Positions 32,351-40,948 of a DNA stretch of 64,000 nt are shown piece by piece (the first letter of the stretch is position 1; every line of letters begins with the position of its first letter). The stretch comes from Streptococcus pneumoniae (GTDB taxonomy: Bacteria > Bacillota > Bacilli > Lactobacillales > Streptococcaceae). The notes under the pieces were generated by a model, which saw only the letters and a program-made list of their open reading frames with translations, made no database searches and was not told the origin of the DNA. The translations under genes were made by a program, and so were the position numbers. Location of the stretch: assembly GCF_001347015.1 (NCBI RefSeq), contig NZ_CFGI01000001.1:1-64000 (forward strand), written 5' to 3'.

Positions 32351-32440
32351 ACTGAAATTCAATTTTTTCTAGCCTCAACATCATATAAACCCAAAATTCA
32401 ATCTGATCTGGTTTGAAGAGATTTTAGAAGCAGATAAGGT

Positions 32441-32469
32441 TTTACTAAAACTAAAAAAAATGATATAAT
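32441..32469 (+). promoter_or_regulatory. Promoter of pgm
   Basis: Extended -10 TG-A-TATAAT (32464-32469) with a weak TTTACT -35 (32441-32446) at 17-base spacing. Ribosome site AAAGGAG lies eight bases before the ATG. Confidence 0.6.
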
Positions 32470-32508
32470 CAAACTGATTAAATGTTTTAAAAATAAAGGA
32501 GAATTTGA

Positions 32509-34227
32509 ATGTCTTACCAAGAAAATTACCAGAAATGGGTTGATTTTGCGGAGCTTCCTGACTACCTTCGTCAAGATTTGGAAAATATGGACGAAAAAAC
32601 TAAGGAAGATGCCTTCTATACAAATCTTGAATTTGGTACTGCAGGGATGCGTGGCTTGATTGGTGCTGGTACAAACCGCATCAACATCTACGTTGTTCGC
32701 CAAGCTACTGAAGGTTTGGCTCGTTTGATTGAGTCAAAAGGTGGAAACGAAAAAGAACGCGGTGTCGCAATTGCCTACGATAGCCGTCACTTCTCACCTG
32801 AGTTTGCCTTTGAATCTGCGGCAGTTCTTGCTAAACACGGTATCAAATCTTACGTATTTGAAAGCCTTCGTCCAACTCCAGAACTATCATTTGCAGTTCG
32901 TCACCTCAACTGTTTCGCAGGTATCATGGTCACAGCCAGCCACAACCCTGCTCCATTTAACGGATACAAGGTTTACGGTGAAGACGGTGGACAAATGCCT
33001 CCACACGATGCGGACGCTTTGACTACTTATATCCGTGCAATCGAAAACCCATTTGCAGTTGAAGTTGCTGATGTGGAAGCTGAAAAAGCTTCTGGCTTGA
33101 TTGAAGTTATCGGCGAAGCTGTCGATGTGGAATACCTCAAAGAAGTGAAGGACGTTAACATCAACCCAGCCTTGATTGAAGAATTCGGTAAAGACATGAA
33201 GATTGTCTACACACCACTTCATGGTACTGGTGAAATGTTGGCTCGTCGTGCTCTTGCCCAAGCAGGATTTGACTCTGTTCAAGTCGTTGAAGCGCAAGCA
33301 ACTGCTGATCCTGACTTCTCAACTGTAAAATCTCCAAACCCAGAAAGCCAAGCAGCCTTTGCCCTTGCTGAAGAACTTGGTCGTCAAGTTGGTGCAGATG
33401 TGCTTGTGGCAACTGACCCAGACGCTGACCGTGTTGGTGTTGAAGTTCTTCAAAAAGATGGTAGCTACCTCAACCTTTCAGGTAACCAAATCGGTGCTAT
33501 CATGGCTAAATACATCTTGGAAGCCCACAAAAACGCTGGAACTCTTCCTGAAAATGCAGCCCTATGCAAATCTATCGTATCAACTGACTTGGTAACGAAG
33601 ATTGCTGAAAGCTACGGCGCAACCATGTTCAACGTCTTGACAGGTTTCAAATTTATCGCTGAAAAAATCCAAGAATTCGAAGAAAAACACAACCACACTT
33701 ACATGATGGGATTTGAAGAAAGCTTCGGTTACTTGATTAAACCATTCGTACGTGATAAAGACGCTATTCAAGCCGTTCTTGTCGTTGCTGAACTTGCTGC
33801 CTACTACCGTTCACGTGGTTTGACACTTGCTGACGGTATCGAAGAAATCTACAAAGAGTACGGCTACTACGCAGAAAAAACAATCTCTGTTACCCTTTCA
33901 GGTGTCGATGGTGCTGAACAAATCAAAGCAATCATGGCTAAATTCCGTAACAATGCTCCAAAAGAATGGAACGCAACAGCTATCACTGTCGTAGAAGACT
34001 TCAAAGCTCAAACTGCTACTGCTGCAGACGGTACTGTTACAAACTTGACAACTCCTCCAAGTGATGTGTTGAAATACACACTTGCTGACGGTTCATGGAT
34101 TGCCGTTCGCCCTTCAGGTACAGAACCAAAAATCAAGTTCTACATTGCAGTTGTAGGGGAAACAAACGAAGAATCACAAGCTAAAATTGCTAACATCGAA
34201 GCAGAAATCAATGCTTTTGTAAAATAA
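32509..34227 (+). CDS. pgm: Phosphoglucomutase
   Basis: This cytosolic enzyme interconverts glucose-1-phosphate and glucose-6-phosphate, feeding UDP-glucose for capsule, teichoic acid and glycolipid synthesis. The 572-residue protein has the alpha-D-phosphohexomutase layout: FGTAGMRGLIGAG (about 42-54), phosphoserine loop TASHNP (142-147), metal loop DPDADRVG (about 303-310), GFEESFGY sugar loop, and RPSGTEPKIKFY phosphate loop near the C-terminus. Codon use is of the highly expressed type. It is a single-gene unit with its own promoter and terminator. The position matches pneumococcal pgm next to bta. Confidence 0.95.
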   Translation: MSYQENYQKWVDFAELPDYLRQDLENMDEKTKEDAFYTNLEFGTAGMRGLIGAGTNRINIYVVRQATEGLARLIESKGGNEKERGVAIAYDSRHFSPEFAFESAAVLAKHGIKSYVFESLRPTPELSFAVRHLNCFAGIMVTASHNPAPFNGYKVYGEDGGQMPPHDADALTTYIRAIENPFAVEVADVEAEKASGLIEVIGEAVDVEYLKEVKDVNINPALIEEFGKDMKIVYTPLHGTGEMLARRALAQAGFDSVQVVEAQATADPDFSTVKSPNPESQAAFALAEELGRQVGADVLVATDPDADRVGVEVLQKDGSYLNLSGNQIGAIMAKYILEAHKNAGTLPENAALCKSIVSTDLVTKIAESYGATMFNVLTGFKFIAEKIQEFEEKHNHTYMMGFEESFGYLIKPFVRDKDAIQAVLVVAELAAYYRSRGLTLADGIEEIYKEYGYYAEKTISVTLSGVDGAEQIKAIMAKFRNNAPKEWNATAITVVEDFKAQTATAADGTVTNLTTPPSDVLKYTLADGSWIAVRPSGTEPKIKFYIAVVGETNEESQAKIANIEAEINAFVK

Positions 34228-34235
34228 AGCCCTAT

Positions 34236-34267
34236 AAAAGATGAGACAAATCAATCTCATCTTTTTT
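34236..34267 (+). terminator. Terminator of pgm
   Basis: AAAGATGAGA/TCTCATCTTTT with an eight-base loop and T6, starting nine bases after the pgm stop. Confidence 0.8.
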
Positions 34268-34337
34268 CGTATCAAATCTAAGCAATTTTAGAAACTTTAT
34301 GGCATACTAGACTTATCAACGAAAGCGAGGTAATCTC

Positions 34338-34685
34338 ATGGAACAATTTTTAGATAACATCAAAGATCTTGAAGTCACTACAGTTGCGCGTGCGCAAGAA
34401 GCTCTTGATAAAAAAGAAACTGCAACCTTCTTTATCGGTCGTAAAACTTGCCCTTACTGCCGTAAATTTGCAGGTACATTGGCTGGTGTCGTAGCTGAAA
34501 CCAAAGCTCACATTTACTTCATCAATAGTGAAGAATCAAGCCAACTCAATGAGTTACAAGCATTCCGCTCACGCTACGGAATTCCAACTGTACCAGGCTT
34601 TGTTCACGTTGCAGATGGACAAATCAACGTCCGTTGCGACTCTTCAATGTCAGCACAAGAAATCAAGGACTTTGCTGGATTGTAA
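34338..34685 (+). CDS. bta: Thioredoxin-like protein (Bta type)
   Basis: The 115-residue cytosolic protein has a thioredoxin fold with the redox motif CPYC (RKTCPYCRKF, about residues 38-41) and the cis-proline loop GIPTVPGF. There is no signal peptide. The family is annotated as bacteriocin transport accessory protein, but no bacteriocin gene is nearby, so a general thiol-redox role is more likely. It lies downstream of pgm in its own unit, with GCGAGG as ribosome site. The order matches pneumococcus. Confidence 0.85.
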   Translation: MEQFLDNIKDLEVTTVARAQEALDKKETATFFIGRKTCPYCRKFAGTLAGVVAETKAHIYFINSEESSQLNELQAFRSRYGIPTVPGFVHVADGQINVRCDSSMSAQEIKDFAGL

Positions 34686-34714
34686 AAAATCAGCTAACAA
34701 GTCTTAAAATCACA

Positions 34715-34762
34715 AAAACGCATAATGTAAGGTGCAAAAACCTTGATATTATGCGTTTTATT
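34715..34762 (+). terminator. Terminator of the thioredoxin-like gene
   Basis: AAAACGCATAAT/ATTATGCGTTTT with an inner AAGGT/ACCTT stem; T-rich end. Between it and the next hairpin (34763-34910) is a short open stretch (NNGLEITVGYSIFNYADS-like) that may be a gene remnant, but it is too short to name. Confidence 0.75.
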
Positions 34763-34910
34763 GTTCCTAAAACAGTTGCATCAGCATTTCATTACAGAAC
34801 ATTTTAATTTTGTAAGTCAAATCAATTTTTAACAATGGTTTAGAAATCACAGTGGGCTATTCCATATTCAATTATGCAGATTCAATCGCTATTATCGTTT
34901 TCCTAGACTA

Positions 34911-34945
34911 CAAAAAAACTACGTTTTGCTAATCAAAACGCAGTC
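34911..34945 (-). terminator. Terminator of the amino-acid ABC transporter operon
   Basis: On the minus strand ACTGCGTTTTG/CAAAACGTAGT with a five-base loop is followed by T7, 18 bases after the stop of the binding-protein gene. Confidence 0.8.
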
Positions 34946-34962
34946 TCAGCCACTATTTTATC

Positions 34963-35799
34963 TTACTGTCCTTCTTTTACTTCTTTGGTTGCTACATCTT
35001 CTCCAAACCATTTTTGGCTGATTTCTTGGAACTTGCCGTCCTTGTAAAGACTAGAAAAAGCTTCATTTATCTTCTTAACCAAGGTTGTATCTTCCTTACG
35101 GGCTCCAACCGCAAAAGCTTCTGTTTCTAGTCCAACTGTAAAGACATTATAATCGTTTAAAACACCTTCTGCTTCTAAATAATAGTTTGCATAGACACGG
35201 TCAATCAATAGACCATCAATTCGATCGTTTTTCAAATCAATCAAGGCTTCATTAAAGGTTTGGTATTGATTCGCTTCCTTATTAGCGACAATATTCTTCA
35301 AAAGTTCTGGATTTGCTTCAAAGTCCGCATAACCAGATGAACCAGCTTGAGCTCCTAATGTCTTTCCAGTCATATCCTTTGCAGTCGTGATACCAGATAA
35401 TTTCTTCGTAACCAATACCTGCTCATTCTTCATATATGAGTTACTGAAAGCCACCTTTTCACGGCGTTCGTCTGTAGCGGAATAGCCATTCCAAATCAGA
35501 TCAATCGTTCCTTTTGTCAATTCAGCTTCTTTCAAATCCCAATCAATCGGTTGCCAATTTACCGTGATTCCGTATTTTTCAAAAACAGCTGTAGCTAAAT
35601 CAATATCAAATCCTGCATAAGAACCATCTTTCTGAGCAAATCCCATTGGAACAAAAGTACTATCAAATCCAATAGTAATAGACTTGTTAGACTGGTACTT
35701 TGACCAATTATCTCCACTAGTTTCGCTAGAATTTTTCCCACAAGCTACTAAGAACAAAGCAGTCATCAGACTGACTAATACAAGCATCCATTTTTTCAT
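34963..35799 (-). CDS. aatB: Amino-acid ABC transporter substrate-binding lipoprotein
   Basis: The 278-residue protein has a lipoprotein signal (MKKWMLVLVSLMTALFLVAC, lipobox LVAC with Cys-20) and a family-3 solute-binding fold: TIGFDSTFVPMGF, GFDIDLATAVFEKYG, GLLIDRVYANYYL. It would sit on the outer membrane face and deliver a polar amino acid to the permease encoded upstream. Position and sequence recall pneumococcal AatB, which has been linked to cystine; the substrate is inferred. It is the third gene of a three-gene operon, 12 bases after the ATPase gene. Confidence 0.85.
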   Translation of the reverse strand: MKKWMLVLVSLMTALFLVACGKNSSETSGDNWSKYQSNKSITIGFDSTFVPMGFAQKDGSYAGFDIDLATAVFEKYGITVNWQPIDWDLKEAELTKGTIDLIWNGYSATDERREKVAFSNSYMKNEQVLVTKKLSGITTAKDMTGKTLGAQAGSSGYADFEANPELLKNIVANKEANQYQTFNEALIDLKNDRIDGLLIDRVYANYYLEAEGVLNDYNVFTVGLETEAFAVGARKEDTTLVKKINEAFSSLYKDGKFQEISQKWFGEDVATKEVKEGQ

Positions 35800-35811
35800 C
35801 CATTTTTCCTC

Positions 35812-36441
35812 CTATTTAGGTTCTACTTTCAATAATACATCTGCGATATTTTCAGCAAACTGCAAATCATGGGTAACCACAATCTGGGTCATCCCAAGTT
35901 CCCTATTTTGCAAGATTAGCTTCTCCACTTCCAAACGTAATTCTGGATCCAGGGCAGAAGTTGGTTCATCGTAGCCAATGATTTCTGGGTCAATCATCAT
36001 AGCACGCGCCAAAGCCACTCGCTGCTTTTGCCCACCAGATAGTGAGAAAGGATAGGCCTCTGCGTGTCCTCCTAGTCCTAACTGTTCCAAGAGTCCACTC
36101 GCCTTCTTCTCAGCCTCTTCCTGCTTCATTCCCATGGTCTTCACAGGCGATAAAGTCAAATTTTCCAGAACTGATAGATGAGGAAATAGTTGAAAATCTT
36201 GGAAGACAAATCCCAGTAGGTTGCGCTTCTGCAATTCATCCAGCTCTAAAGGTTGTCCATTATAAAAGATTTGCCCTGAATCAATGGTTTCAAGACCTGC
36301 AAGCATACGTAAAAGAGTTGTCTTACCTCCACCAGAAGGTCCAACGATAGCCAGGATTTGCTTTTCAGGAATACTTAGACTGAAATTAGACAGGATTTGT
36401 TTGTCTCCAAAGACTTTATTGATATTTCGTAATTCTAACAT
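35812..36441 (-). CDS. Amino-acid ABC transporter ATP-binding protein
   Basis: A 209-residue ABC ATPase of the polar amino-acid uptake type. Walker A GPSGGGKTT (about 34-42), Q-loop FQDFQLFP, signature LSGGQKQRVALARAM (about 134-148), Walker B IIGYDEPTSALDPE and the H-loop VVTHD are all present. It powers uptake together with the permease (overlapping transcript, nine-base gap) and the lipoprotein downstream. The length is slightly short for the family at the C-terminus but all motifs are complete. Confidence 0.9.
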   Translation of the reverse strand: MLELRNINKVFGDKQILSNFSLSIPEKQILAIVGPSGGGKTTLLRMLAGLETIDSGQIFYNGQPLELDELQKRNLLGFVFQDFQLFPHLSVLENLTLSPVKTMGMKQEEAEKKASGLLEQLGLGGHAEAYPFSLSGGQKQRVALARAMMIDPEIIGYDEPTSALDPELRLEVEKLILQNRELGMTQIVVTHDLQFAENIADVLLKVEPK

Positions 36442-36450
36442 GGCAGCCTC

Positions 36451-37092
36451 CTATCTATAATAACTATACTTCTTCTCAACTTTTTTGGAAATAATTGTCA
36501 CAATCCCAATCAAAATCAAATAAATGGCTCCTGCCAAGAACATAGGAACCAGACTAGCATCGCGGTTAGCAGCTGTTCGACTAGCCAAGATAAGGTCTGA
36601 AATTCCGAGAGCATAGACCAAAGAAGTATCCTTGACCAAACTCATAACTTCATTAAAGACACTAGGAAGAACGATCTTGGTCACTTGGGGCAAGATAATA
36701 TAGCGCACTCTGTCAAAAGGGCTAAACTTCAAGACCTTGGCAGCCTCATACTGTCCTCTTGGAATAGTGTCAATTCCCCCACGGAAAATTTCTGCAAAGT
36801 AAGCCGCATAATTCAAAACAAAGGCAATAATAGCTGCAGGAAGGCGGTCTAAACGAATCCCAATACTTGGGAGCACATAATAGATAAAAATCAGTTGCAA
36901 GAGTAAGGGGGTTCCTCGCATAACCCAGATGTAAATGTTAATCAGATAATGGAGGGGCTTCCAATGGACTTGCAAGGCAAAGGCAATCAAAACGCCCAAG
37001 GGAATCGAAAATAGCAAGACCAGTGCAAAGACCTGTACAGTCGTGCTCGCACCATTCAGTAAACTCGGTAATATCTCAAATAAATAAGACAT
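36451..37092 (-). CDS. Amino-acid ABC transporter permease
   Basis: The 213-residue inner-membrane permease belongs to the HisM type. About five membrane segments are visible, with the EAA loop around YEAAKVLKFSPFDRVRYIILPQ (starting near residue 120). I choose ATG 37092 because AGGAGG lies six bases upstream; a longer frame would include the -10 box. As first gene of the operon it probably forms a homodimer that works with the ATPase and lipoprotein that follow. Confidence 0.88.
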   Translation of the reverse strand: MSYLFEILPSLLNGASTTVQVFALVLLFSIPLGVLIAFALQVHWKPLHYLINIYIWVMRGTPLLLQLIFIYYVLPSIGIRLDRLPAAIIAFVLNYAAYFAEIFRGGIDTIPRGQYEAAKVLKFSPFDRVRYIILPQVTKIVLPSVFNEVMSLVKDTSLVYALGISDLILASRTAANRDASLVPMFLAGAIYLILIGIVTIISKKVEKKYSYYR

Positions 37093-37120
37093 ACTGCACC
37101 TCCTAAAAGTAATTGTTCCT

Positions 37121-37149
37121 ATTATAGCATGAATAAACAAGATTACCAA
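37121..37149 (-). promoter_or_regulatory. Promoter of the amino-acid ABC transporter operon
   Basis: TTGGTA (37144-37149), 17 bases, TATAAT (37121-37126) with a TG extension on the minus strand. No MET-box or other palindrome is seen next to it. Confidence 0.7.
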
Positions 37150-37237
37150 GTATTTTTGTAAAAAGATTCTACCATATACAAATAAAAACCGTAGCTATCA
37201 AAAGAGATAAACTACAGTTCTATATGTTTAAACATTC

Positions 37238-38467
37238 TTACAATCTCTCAAACAGTTCTTGCATTTGCACATCATCTGGAACCAGTTTTAAGTAAGTGTG
37301 AGCATGGACTTTTGCTTCTTCAAAATGTCCCAATTCACGCAAGAGATAGATATAGTGTTCCAGAAATTCTGGATTGTCCTTCAAATCTCCTGTCAACTCT
37401 TGATAATGCTCATAAGCAGTATCCAAATCGTCCATTTCTTGATAAGAACGAGCAATCATCCACTTGGTCAAAAGATTTTCTGGCTCCTCACTCTGCAAGT
37501 CTAGAATATCCTCATAACGCTCCTGCTCCAGATAAATAGTGGCTAAACGAAGCAAGATTTCTTCTGTATCCTCAGCGTCTTCTTTTGCAGTAAGGAGATA
37601 ATTTTCTGCACCACTAGCATCATGCAATTCATAAGAAAATTGTGAAGCAGCTAGCAAGAGGCGAGTTTCAAAGGGATTTTTCTCTAATCCTTGCTTAGCG
37701 ATACGCAGGGCTTCTTGAACTTGATGTTCCTTATGTAAAGCCTGACTGTACCCATACTCATAGCCTTCAAAGTCAGGAGAAATGGTATCAAGCTGCTTAA
37801 AGTAGAGGGTGGCTTTTTGATATTCTTCTTGATCAAAATAAAGACTGGCCAACTCAAAAGCTGTTAAGTCATCGTATTCTAACTCCAGGGCTTTTTCTAA
37901 AAACTCAGTAGCCGTTTCAAATTTCCCTAACTGAGCATAGGCAAAGCCAATTCGTTGATAGGTGGAAATGCCCGTTTGCTCATAAATCGAGCGATTATCT
38001 AACTGGGCATAGGCTTGAATAGCCGCTTGGTAATTTTCCAACTCACTATCCAACTCTGCCAAACCCAATATCAAGAGAGAATCCTCTGAGTAAGTCAAGG
38101 CCTCCAATAATTTCTCACGTGCCACATCTGTCAAACCTTCCAGCTGGTAAAGGTCTGCCTTCAGAGCCAAAGACGAGACATACCAGTCACTGTCAGCTTG
38201 GATTTCCTCAAGATAGGTAAAGGCTTCTTCTATTTGACCATCCTCGCTAGCAATTGCAGCTAGATTAAGATGAACCTCTGGAAAATCCTCTACAATTTTC
38301 AGGTAAATTTCCTTGGCCTGAGGATAGAAACCAATCCCTTCAAGATAAGTTGCCAACTCATACAGAAGATCACTTGAATCATTTTCTAAAGCTTTGGCGA
38401 AATAATGCTCAGCCTTAGTTAAATCTTGCTCCTCCAAAGCCTGTAACATCTGTTGACTATTGTTCAC
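37238..38467 (-). CDS. Tetratricopeptide-repeat protein
   Basis: A 409-residue soluble protein built almost wholly of TPR units (for example EHYFAKALENDSSDLLYELA, TATEFLEKALELEYDDLTAF, ATLYFKQLDTISPDFEGYEY). TPR proteins are scaffolds for protein-protein contact; no enzyme domain is present. Start choice: GTG 38467 with GTGAGGAAG upstream, overlapping the end of the exporter gene by 11 bases; ATG 38449 is the alternative. It is co-transcribed with the AI-2E-family gene. The partner is unknown. Confidence 0.8.
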   Translation of the reverse strand: MNNSQQMLQALEEQDLTKAEHYFAKALENDSSDLLYELATYLEGIGFYPQAKEIYLKIVEDFPEVHLNLAAIASEDGQIEEAFTYLEEIQADSDWYVSSLALKADLYQLEGLTDVAREKLLEALTYSEDSLLILGLAELDSELENYQAAIQAYAQLDNRSIYEQTGISTYQRIGFAYAQLGKFETATEFLEKALELEYDDLTAFELASLYFDQEEYQKATLYFKQLDTISPDFEGYEYGYSQALHKEHQVQEALRIAKQGLEKNPFETRLLLAASQFSYELHDASGAENYLLTAKEDAEDTEEILLRLATIYLEQERYEDILDLQSEEPENLLTKWMIARSYQEMDDLDTAYEHYQELTGDLKDNPEFLEHYIYLLRELGHFEEAKVHAHTYLKLVPDDVQMQELFERL

Positions 38468-39623
38468 TCTTGACTTCCTCACCCTCTAATTCATATAGAC
38501 CACTGACTACCTTATACCATTCGAAAATGGCTGAAATGACAACCTTAGCAGAGGCATAAACCGGAATACCAAGTAAAACTCCCCAGATACCAAACATAGA
38601 TCCTGAAGTTAACAAAACAAAGAGAACATTAATAGGATGGATGTTTAATTGACTTCCCAAAATCAATGGAGAGACAAAACGGCCTTCAATAGTTTGTTCT
38701 ACAATAAAGACAATCACTACTTTCAAAAGCATGACTGGACCAGCAATCAAACCCAATACTAGGGCAGGAAGCATGGCTAGAAAGCTACCAAGATAAGGGA
38801 CCAGATTTAAAATACCAGCAGTAACCCCCAGCGTAACCGCATAGCGTAGACCAATAATCTTGAAGAAGATGATAAACATTACTGCTACAATAATAGCCAC
38901 TGTCACTTGCCCTCGAACATAGTTGGACAACTGTTGATTCACATCTGATAGAACTTGTCCAACAGGTTCCTTCAATTTTCTTGGAATGAATTGGGTCAAA
39001 TAGTTACGCAAGCCTTTCCCATCACGCAAGAGATAAAAGAGCATGAAAGGAACGATAATCAAGGCAACAATCACTTGAGAAGCTCCGCTAATAAAGGCAC
39101 TCACCCAGTTGACTGCCTGAGATGAAACCTTACTTGCCAAAACTGTAGCCTGGCTAGAAAAATTGGTCAAAACTTGCTCTAATTGAGGTCTGAAATCATC
39201 TGGCAGGTGCTGGGCTACCAATCCATTAACAATCCTATCTATATCTTCTAAGTAAACAGGAACGTTTCTTGCAAAGGTCAAAACCTGACGTTGCAGATTT
39301 GGAATGGCGACTGCCAAGCCCCAAATGATAAAGAGAGCGATGATAACAAAGACAATAGTGATAGCTATAACACGATTAACCTTATGCTTCTCCATCCAAT
39401 CAACAATAGGATTCAACAAATAATATAACAAACCAGACAAAATGACTGGCAACATCACAACTGCTATAAAGTCTAAAACAGGTGAAAATAGAAAACTAAT
39501 CTTACTTAAAATAAAAAGATTCAATCCCAATAATAAGGTTACTAAAAATACCGTAATTGCCTTGTTATCTAAAAACCACTTGAAAAACCAAGATAGGCTA
39601 AAATGTTTCTCTTTTTGCTCCAT
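38457..39623 (-). CDS. AI-2E-family (PerM-like) membrane transporter
   Basis: The 388-residue protein has about seven to eight hydrophobic segments (first at about 22-42) and the family signature region near the end (GLIAGPVMLLKVVIVFIVEQ, IEGRFVSPLILGSQLNIHPI). Members export small molecules or act as cation antiporters; the AI-2 link comes from one E. coli member and should not be assumed. The start has AGGAAG upstream, and an extended -10 (TG-G-TATAAT, 39650-39655) lies 27 bases before the ATG. Confidence 0.82.
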   Translation of the reverse strand: MEQKEKHFSLSWFFKWFLDNKAITVFLVTLLLGLNLFILSKISFLFSPVLDFIAVVMLPVILSGLLYYLLNPIVDWMEKHKVNRVIAITIVFVIIALFIIWGLAVAIPNLQRQVLTFARNVPVYLEDIDRIVNGLVAQHLPDDFRPQLEQVLTNFSSQATVLASKVSSQAVNWVSAFISGASQVIVALIIVPFMLFYLLRDGKGLRNYLTQFIPRKLKEPVGQVLSDVNQQLSNYVRGQVTVAIIVAVMFIIFFKIIGLRYAVTLGVTAGILNLVPYLGSFLAMLPALVLGLIAGPVMLLKVVIVFIVEQTIEGRFVSPLILGSQLNIHPINVLFVLLTSGSMFGIWGVLLGIPVYASAKVVISAIFEWYKVVSGLYELEGEEVKSEQ

Positions 39624-39732
39624 AAATACTTCCTTTCTATTGTTCTCTCATTATACCATTTTTGAAACAAAATAACTCTTTTTTAAAGTGCTTACATCTA
39701 ATTGAATGTCTTTAATTTGCTTGTTTTTGTGA

Positions 39733-39766
39733 TATAATAGTCTTATCTTTACACAGAGGTATAGTA
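39733..39766 (+). promoter_or_regulatory. Promoter region of the lactonase gene
   Basis: Extended -10 TG-A-TATAAT (39733-39738) gives a short leader; the ribosome site is AGAGG, nine bases before the ATG. It is back-to-back with the exporter promoter. Confidence 0.6.
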
Positions 39767-40780
39767 ATGAAAGAAACTGTTTATTTTGGAACTTATACAC
39801 GTCGTACTTCTCAAGGGATTTACAAGGCAGACTTTGATACAGAAACTGGTCAGCTTTCAAATCTAGAACTTTTTGCAGCTGAGCCAAGTCCAACCTACCT
39901 TGCCTTTGACCAGCACCAACATTTATACACTGTTGGTAGCCAAGACGATAAGGGGGGAATTGCAGCCTATCAAACTGACGGGACTGTGTTAAATCATGTT
40001 GTTGAAGAAGGAGCTCCCCACTGTTATGTTGCTGTCGATGAAAAGCGTGATTTGGTTTACGCAGCCAACTATCACAAGGGACAAGTCCTTGTTTATAAAC
40101 GCCAGGAAGATGGTAGTCTTCTACTTAGTGATATGGATCAACACAGTGGCCAAGGTCCACATGAAAATCAAGCTTCCCCCCATGTTCACTATACAGATTT
40201 AACACCTGACCACTATCTAGTGACCTGCGACTTGGGAACTGACCAAGTCATCACCTATGACCTCGATCAAGAAGGAAAATTATCTAAGCTCTATACCTAT
40301 CACAGCAAGCCAGGAGCAGGCTCACGCCATATCATTTTCCATAACCACTATAAAATCGCTTATCTCATTTGTGAACTCAATAGTACTATCGAAGTTTTAA
40401 TCTACGATGGCGTTGGCGAATTTGAACGTATGCAGGTTATTTCAACTTTACCAGAAGCTTACGAAGGCTTTAATGGAACCGCTGCTATTCATCTCTCTAA
40501 AGACGGTAAATACCTCTACGCTTCTAACCGTGGCCATGATTCTATCGCAGTATATACCATCCTTGCGGACGGTAGCTTAGAGTTATTAGAAATCGTTCCA
40601 ACGCATGGTCAGACTCCACGTGATTTTGATTTGACACCCGACCAAAAATTTCTCATTGTTGTCCATCAAGACTCTGACAATGCAACTGTCTTTAAACGTA
40701 ATTGTGACAATGGTCGTCTAGCAGAACTCTCCAACGACTTCCATGTTCCCGAAGCAGTCTGCATCCGTTTTGCTCCTTAA
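39767..40780 (+). CDS. Lactonase family (6-phosphogluconolactonase-like) beta-propeller
   Basis: The 337-residue cytosolic protein is a seven-bladed propeller of the YbhE/Pgl class: YFGTYTRRTSQGIYKADFD at the start, HVHYTDLTPDHYLVTCDLGTD (conserved histidine and aspartate), PGAGSRHIIFHN, and YASNRGHDSIAVYTI near the end. Family members hydrolyse 6-phosphogluconolactone or other sugar lactones; streptococci lack a full oxidative pentose pathway in several species, so the natural substrate is uncertain. The gene has its own promoter and terminator. Confidence 0.85.
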   Translation: MKETVYFGTYTRRTSQGIYKADFDTETGQLSNLELFAAEPSPTYLAFDQHQHLYTVGSQDDKGGIAAYQTDGTVLNHVVEEGAPHCYVAVDEKRDLVYAANYHKGQVLVYKRQEDGSLLLSDMDQHSGQGPHENQASPHVHYTDLTPDHYLVTCDLGTDQVITYDLDQEGKLSKLYTYHSKPGAGSRHIIFHNHYKIAYLICELNSTIEVLIYDGVGEFERMQVISTLPEAYEGFNGTAAIHLSKDGKYLYASNRGHDSIAVYTILADGSLELLEIVPTHGQTPRDFDLTPDQKFLIVVHQDSDNATVFKRNCDNGRLAELSNDFHVPEAVCIRFAP

Positions 40781-40787
40781 AACACCA

Positions 40788-40823
40788 TAAAAAATGAACT
40801 TGGTATTTTCAAGTTCATTTTTT
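40788..40823. terminator. Terminator of the lactonase gene
   Basis: AAAAAATGAACTTG/CAAGTTCATTTTTT with a seven-base loop. T and A runs on both sides suit termination in both directions, so it probably once served both this gene and the atp operon, before the ISL3 element landed at 40825. Confidence 0.75.
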
Positions 40824-40948
40824 CGGCTCTATAATATTTGTAGTGGGTAAATCCACTATAGATATTATGGAGCCTATTTTATTGTAGAAAAAAAGTCCCA
40901 TATGACCTATAATGAAAAGCGACAAAACAACTCATTAGAAAGATTCAT

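Noticed and set aside
34338-34685. A bacteriocin gene cluster around the Bta-type gene
   Set aside because: No leader peptide, immunity or ABC-peptidase gene lies nearby; the gene is a plain thioredoxin-fold protein.
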